A stretch of DNA of 64,000 nt from Panagrolaimus kolymaensis. Taxonomy: Eukaryota > Nematoda > Chromadorea > Rhabditida > Panagrolaimidae. The stretch is taken from contig JAJQJQ010000011.1 of NCBI GenBank assembly GCA_028622995.1, positions 5,642,001 through 5,706,000 of the forward strand, in the 5' to 3' direction. The notes under the pieces are model-generated. The model was not told the origin of the DNA, did not search any database, and was given only the letters and a program-made list of their open reading frames with translations. Positions 57,891-64,000 of the stretch are shown piece after piece. The position numbers were made by a program, and so were the translations under genes. Every line of letters starts with the position of its first letter. The stretch's first letter is position 1.

Positions 57891-60800
57891 GGGTAGCTGG
57901 AACGTGTAGCGATTGTGGATGGATTTTTTTTTTGCAAAAACAAAAAATTTAGTTGACTCTCAAAAGTTAAATACAAAAGGTGTTAATCCAGTGAATAGAG
58001 AGAAAAATGCAAAGGGATGATATTTGTCTTGATTCCAAAAGTCTTGCCATATATCGATATTTTTTTATTCCCCATCTTAGAAAAAAACAAAACAAAGCAA
58101 AACTCCTCAATATATGCAATTAAGGTTAGATGTTTATAAAATTAAGCTTCTAAAGAAACGAAATAGTTAAGTTAGAACATTGCAACTACTTGAATCGAAA
58201 CATGTAATAAAATTTGGATGAGATATGCAACGATTAAAGGAAGTCAAATTTTGCGTGGAATTAGGTGCATTAATGCTTTTTTTTATATTTTCAAAAAGTA
58301 TCCTCAGATTTGTTAGTAAATGCTTTAGTTTAATTTATATCGAAATATTATCCCGGGATATAAATTTTTATGTCTCATTTTCATCTTTGCTTTTGTGACA
58401 GTGCAACCAACATGTGATGATTTTATTTTTATTTTTACTCAAGACATAATTTATGATTTTTCGAGAAATTCTTATTTTTTCTTATTACCTCATCATCATA
58501 AACGCTTCATTTTATTTCTCCTAATTCATTGTCATTAACCACGCTTTTTACCATCTTTCTCCATTCCTTCCCATTGTTGCTATACCAGATGTTTTTTCTG
58601 TTTTGTTGTTGTCGTTGAAATTGGATAGCGCGTTTACTTTTTAATTTTTAATGAAAGCCATCCGTTATATCCGCCAATAAAAAAAGTGTTTGTGTGTATG
58701 TACAAAATTATTAATGGCTGTGTTATCCGTGTCCCCTAATAAAAATAAAACTTAATGACGCGATGACGAGCAACAACAACCACCAACAAACAAGCAAGCA
58801 GGCGATCATCGTCAATCAAATGAAATAAAAAAAGGAGGCAAAAAAAAAAAACAATCGGAAATGAAAGAAAAAAAATGTGAATCACAGTAGTTTTTTTTGT
58901 TAGGTCTAAAAAAATAAAAGGTGTTTTTAGAAATATAGCTTTTTTCTAACTTTTTCCTCTTCTTCTTCTTTGAATAATACTACCCTCAATCATGGAAGCT
59001 GGTAATTGCTATAAACGACGAATGAGAATAGGAAATGAAAGGGAAAAAAAAGTACAGAAGGTCGTTATAATATTAAAGTCGGAAGCGCGGAAAAAACAAA
59101 AGCAAAAAAAAGTGATCAAAATGTCGCGCCTTTGCTTTGCCTATTTTTTTTAATGACCAAGAATGGGCTGGCTGAAATGTTTTTTCTCAGTGATTGAATG
59201 ACCACCATCTTTGTTTTATTGTCGCTTTTGATTCCGTTCAACTTTTTGATCAAAGGGGCAATTTTCTTGAGGTTGATTTGAATAAAGTTATATTAGTTAC
59301 GATCATTAATTGAGAAATATTGATTTGTTATTTCATTGAATCTCCAAGAGAGAGAAAAAACTTTTGATCACAAATTTTGCTTCTATTACAGCTACAGTAC
59401 ATTTACCTCTGTCGAGGCTCAAAGTTATGCCAAAAGTCTATCATCGAGGTTTTCTGAACCTTAGATTTTCCACAAATTCTTTAATTTAAGTTTTTGATGA
59501 TGCTCGGTACGGTTCTTTTCCTTCTTCCTTCTTCTTTCAATTTAAAGTTTTCAGTATTTTTTATTGAAGCTTTATTCCATTGAAACAATTTATTTTGTTC
59601 GCGCCAGATCGTTTACGATCCATCACTAACGAACACGATCCACTATCCCTGTTTTTCATTTTCTTAATCTCTTTTGTTTTCAAAAAACTTCAATCCCAAG
59701 TTTTTTCTTCTTTCTTCTGTTAAACATTCATTAATTTCGAAGAACATTGAGATGAAAAAAAAAGATGTTCACGATTTCTCAATGTCATTGTATTAAATTT
59801 TGTCATCAGCAGGAGATTTTTAGTTTTAGAAACTCTTCTCGTTTTAAATTTTATTGTTGTGAATTAAAAAAATTTACAAGAATTAAAAAAAGTTCTTTTC
59901 TTTTATTTTTGACAATTTACCATCAAACTTTTTTCAAAGAAAATCATTGCTGCCGATGTTTTTCGGCAAACGAAAAAAGAAAAAGTGTTCGATTTTATTT
60001 TTTTCATTAAAAACACAAGAAATATAAACTAAAGGATTGCCTTCGTTCTCTTGGAAGAGATGACAGACAACCAACTAAATCGTAAACGGGCGAGGAGGAG
60101 GTCGTAACAAAATAAAACTAAAACTAAATCAAATCGAATCAGAAGTTTTTAATGAAGAAAATATAAATGAAAGGCAACGAACGAACAACAACAACAAGAA
60201 AAAAATGATTCGAGGAGGAAGAAGACTAAAAGAAATTAATAAAGAAGATGAAAAGAACAGAAGGTCGTCGTTTGGCTTTTTTGTAAAGAAAAAAGTAGTA
60301 TAAAAATAATAAAAACACGAGTTTAAAATAAACCTTCATTTTTGATTTGAGAAATACCGTAATCATCGGCGGTGATGGTGGTGGTGGTGATGATTATTGC
60401 ATCGGTCTTTTTCATTTTTAACCGTTATCATTTGGCGTACCTTTATGTTTTTTCTTCTACGAATAAGTACCATATGAATTAAATTTTAAATTTTTGAATG
60501 CTATGTTACGCAGTCGAATTTTTTTTAAATAGAGGTACGTATCTGATATCGTCTGATTGAACTCTTTTTTTTAAGCAGAGTAATAATTTTATTTCACTTT
60601 TCTCTCAACTCCGATTACCATAGTCACCACGATCGCTATTTTAATTTGGATTTGGTTTCGTTTTTGGAAGCTGCAATTTTTTCTTCTTTTAATTTTAATC
60701 GAGTTTATAATGGAACTTAATATACTACTAAATATTAATTAGTACGGACAATTTAACAAATGTCAGTGCCTAATACTTTGTGCTCGATTTCTTTTACCTT

Positions 60801-63800
60801 TTTCTTCATTTGCCATGGAAGCGAAGCATAAAATTGTTTCACGCAAGAATCGGATTCAAATTTTTTAATTAATTGTTTTAAACTTGGTTTATTCCAAGCA
60901 GATGCTAAGCATTTTCTTTTTACCAAAGCTAAATGGCACTTTACAAATTTGTTAAAAGTTTATGATTTACATCCATCCCTATATAATTCCATTTAGGGCA
61001 GTCTTTTTTTGTGATGCTAGCATTTTTGTTCATTCATTTTTTTCTTCTTCGTGACAACTTCAAGTTTTTTTCTTCCTCCATCTACCTTCAAATTATTTAT
61101 CTGCCTCCTGCAGTGAAACTCCATTTATTCAATTCTTAAAAAAACTCAGAGACTCATTCGTTCCATTCATGTTCTTCTTATTTTTTTAAATAAAGTTTTT
61201 TTTATAATCTTCCTAATTTTTTTTGCTGCTCTCTCAAAAAATTAAATTAATAATAAAATATGTCAAAAACTGCTTTTTTTGTTACGAATTTTTTGTTGAT
61301 AATTAATTTTGTCGTTTTTAGCTTTTTTGAGGAGCTACATACAATCAAGCTTTAATTTCATGGTTTGACTTTTTTGTAAGTGGATTCAATCAACAAGTAT
61401 GTAGCAGCCCGAAGATGAAAAAAAAGAAGAAAGATTTTTTTATTAATTTGCAATCTTTCGCAATCTTGTTTTTTCCCTTCTTCTTCTTCATTAACTACCG
61501 TAATCGTGGCTGATGTATCCATATTTTTTTGTGTTGTTGTTGAGCCAATTAAAATTAGTCAAAAACTTTATGCTATTTTTTTTACATTGAAAAAGGAAGA
61601 AGATGATTGTTTAAAATAAAAATGCAGGCGAAAGAAGGAAAATAAAAAAAAATGTCGTAATCGTTTACGAACTCGCATCTTTTTTTTCCACATGTAAACT
61701 AACTAACTTAACTGACGAAGAAGGGGATAGTAGGCGGAGGTCGTTAATTGAAAATTAGAGAGAGAGAATTTTTCAAAAATATAAATGATGATAGTATATA
61801 TTTTTTTGAAAATAATAAAAAATCTTTTCGTTTTTTTCCTTGATTGGTTTTTAAAGTTTTTTTGGCGCAATTGAATTAAACTTTTTGTTATATTTTTGAC
61901 GATCAACTAAAAATAGGCCTCATTAGTTTTTTAACCTTGCAGAAAAAAAGGAAGAACAGAGATAGAGAGAAGATCATACGGTAGACGACAGCCTAAAAGA
62001 AATTGTATAAAATCATTGTTCGTGTGCTTTTAATAATAATAATAAAAAAGTGCAGACATTTTGTTTTTTGGTTGTCTGTAGTTATTAGAGGAGAAGCCAA
62101 CAACAAAAATGTTTTGTTTTTTTTATTTCATAAAGCTTTTAACAATAATATCCATTCCATTTTAAATTCAATTATGGCTTCGAAGGATTCAAATTTAAAA
62201 TGCACAGGCGTGCGTTTGGATTGTTTCCAGGGTAATCTTTAAAGAAACCATTCAACACTATTTCCCCCCTAATCGCTAAATAACGCTCGTAAAAAAATTA
62301 TAAATTTAAAAGCCCGAAAAAAAAACCAAATTTCAAAAAAAGAAATTTTTTTAATGCGATTGCTTTATTCAATAAAAAGCTTCTTCAAAATGCTTTAGTT
62401 TCATTGTTAGCTTTTATTTATTGTTATGATTTCTTTCTGTAATGGTCTTTTTCTAAATTGTATTGGATTTGTAAAAATTAGGCATTTGGATAAAAGAAAA
62501 ATGTGAATACGGTAAATTACTTCTTTTGGGGATGTGTAAAATTTTTGAGCTAATCTGTTTGATGCAAAACCTTATATGTAAACCTTGAAACGCTGCTAGT
62601 TAATGATCTGATTTTGAAACTTTCATATTAATTTTGGTTTTTACTTAAAACAACTTTCTTCATTTTTCATAGAAATTTTTATTTCTCTACCGTATTTTTA
62701 AATCGTTTGTTTCTTTGCTTCTTTCCTATCATCCGTCACCTTTTTCTTTAACGCGCCGGAACAAAAAAATGCTCATAGCTATTTTTTTTTTTCAATCATA
62801 AAAAATATTATTACAATAAATTTTTTGGCGCGTGTATGTTTGTGCGTTTGCTAACACATTTTCATGATTAAATGGGTTGTGTAATGGGCTGCTTCCATCT
62901 CTCATTCATTTATCATTAATTTTTTTCCTTCTTTGTCTTTCCGGAAAATATTTTTTTCCACAAACTTCCGATTCAGTTTTTTTTACTTTCTTCCAACAAA
63001 AAACAGGATATAAAAAAACGGTCACGGTCATCGATCGAAGAGGAAGAAAATTTAATTTTTTGATTGCTTTTTTTTCAAGTTCCATAAAAAAATACTTGTA
63101 GGAAGAGAAAGAAAAAAAAATGACTGCGGAGAAGAGAGACGCGTGCCCGCGCAAAAAAAAAAAAACAACTAAAAACTAAACGAACGATGAAATTCAATAT
63201 GATTTTTTTGTTCTGAGATGACTGAGGGAATGGGTTAAATGAAGCAAATCCAATTTAATCTTCTTCTCTCTTCGATGAGATCACAAACAAGGAAAACCAT
63301 ATTATACGGTAGAGTATGATGGGCTTTGCTGACAATAACATTTAATTTTTTTATATTTGGTAATAAAAAAATTAAGAAGCCAAAACATGAAGAAAGAAAA
63401 TATAAACGGGGAAATTACACTTAATTTTTTCGTTGGTGTGTTGGAAGAAAAAATTTATTTAGGTTAATTTTTATTTTTATTTGTTCATAAAAAGAATAAA
63501 ATTAACACGCATGGTGGTGGTTATTTTTGTTGATATCCATGTAATAATAAAAAAAAAAGTTATCACCACTTTTTTTATTGTTATGCTTTTCATAAAATCT
63601 TTTTTTAGGTAGACAAACTTTTATGTTTCACACGTTTTTTAATTTCTTGTGTAAAAAATAGCCAAGTCAAATTCTACAGTATTCTTCTCTGCTAACACAT
63701 ATATGTCTTTCCTAAAAGTTTAATTGCTTGAGTAGTTTCGGTTTTTAAGTTCTGAATGCTCGATTCTTGATATGCTTGGAATTTTACTGTAACTATCAAG

Positions 63801-64000
63801 TACAAGAATCCAGCCACTTGAATTTGCTTCAAAAATTTTAAAGTCTTTTTGTTACATTTCCTTATTTTTAATGCTTGCTTTTTTTTCTCGCCAACTTGTT
63901 GAGTTTCAATTTTTAGTAAAAAAATCTTAAACGAGCTTTATTTTTTTTAGCTTGACTTAATTTCAATTAACTCCCTTCTTTCTCAATTATGGGACTCATC
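57891..64000. other. 6.1-kb gene-free terminal region
   Basis: No gene can be supported on either strand. The longest frames (59765-60010, 61703-61906, 62003-62242, 62906-63154) are Phe/Lys-rich low-complexity. A GGTGATGGTGGTGGTGGTGATG microrepeat near 60370-60392 and several long T and A runs are visible. It may be an intergenic regulatory domain or the first intron of a gene starting outside the window. Confidence 0.5.

Overview
The window is eukaryotic and almost certainly from a free-living or parasitic nematode. It is AT-rich and its genes are split by many short introns (about 45-100 bases, with GTAAG-type donors and TTTTAG or TTTCAG acceptors). It carries a major sperm protein gene, nematode-style chemoreceptor and tau-tubulin-kinase-like genes, and several genes whose ATG lies just behind an orphan splice acceptor, as expected for spliced-leader trans-splicing. 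Shared content with Caenorhabditis families is clear, but the exact genus cannot be fixed from sequence alone. A Tylenchina/Panagrolaimus-type worm is my guess, not a demonstrated fact. I joined exons by eye using reading frame, splice sites and family knowledge.

Layout. 1-13.5 kb: sparse, with a hypothetical gene (3295-3970, +), a secreted TSP1 protein (4214-5367, -) and a tiny secreted peptide precursor (7350-7686, -). 13.6-20.1 kb: a Thr-rich secreted three-repeat protein, a complete cytochrome P450 (-), an MSP gene, a dead serine-protease relic and a TTBK-like kinase. 21.5-26.7 kb: a matrix metalloprotease, then GPN3 (-) head-to-head with UFM1, and cystinosin (-). 29.4-35.8 kb: two copies of an RBM42-type RNA-binding protein (-) bracketing a C2H2 zinc-finger gene (-) and an OGFOD1-type 2OG oxygenase (+), plus a small foldback transposon. 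36.3-40.2 kb: eIF3a with an unusual N-terminal extension. 41.3-43.9 kb: an aldo-keto reductase whose large intron hosts an antisense secreted phospholipase-A2-like gene. 45.3-53.2 kb: a chemoreceptor gene and an eIF4G-type gene, then a small Ser-rich gene, then a second, decayed copy of the chemoreceptor/eIF4G pair. 54.2-57.9 kb: a secreted VWA-C-type-lectin protein and an F-box-like gene (-). 57.9-64 kb holds no gene I can support.

Themes. Housekeeping translation and RNA genes (eIF3a, eIF4G, RBM42, OGFOD1, GPN3, UFM1) are interleaved with fast-evolving secreted and sensory genes. Two separate local duplications are visible, one with both copies intact (RBM42) and one with a collapsing second copy (chemoreceptor plus eIF4G). 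Single-base frameshifts in eIF3a and the chemoreceptor, and a missing splice acceptor in eIF3a, may be assembly errors and should be read with that in mind.
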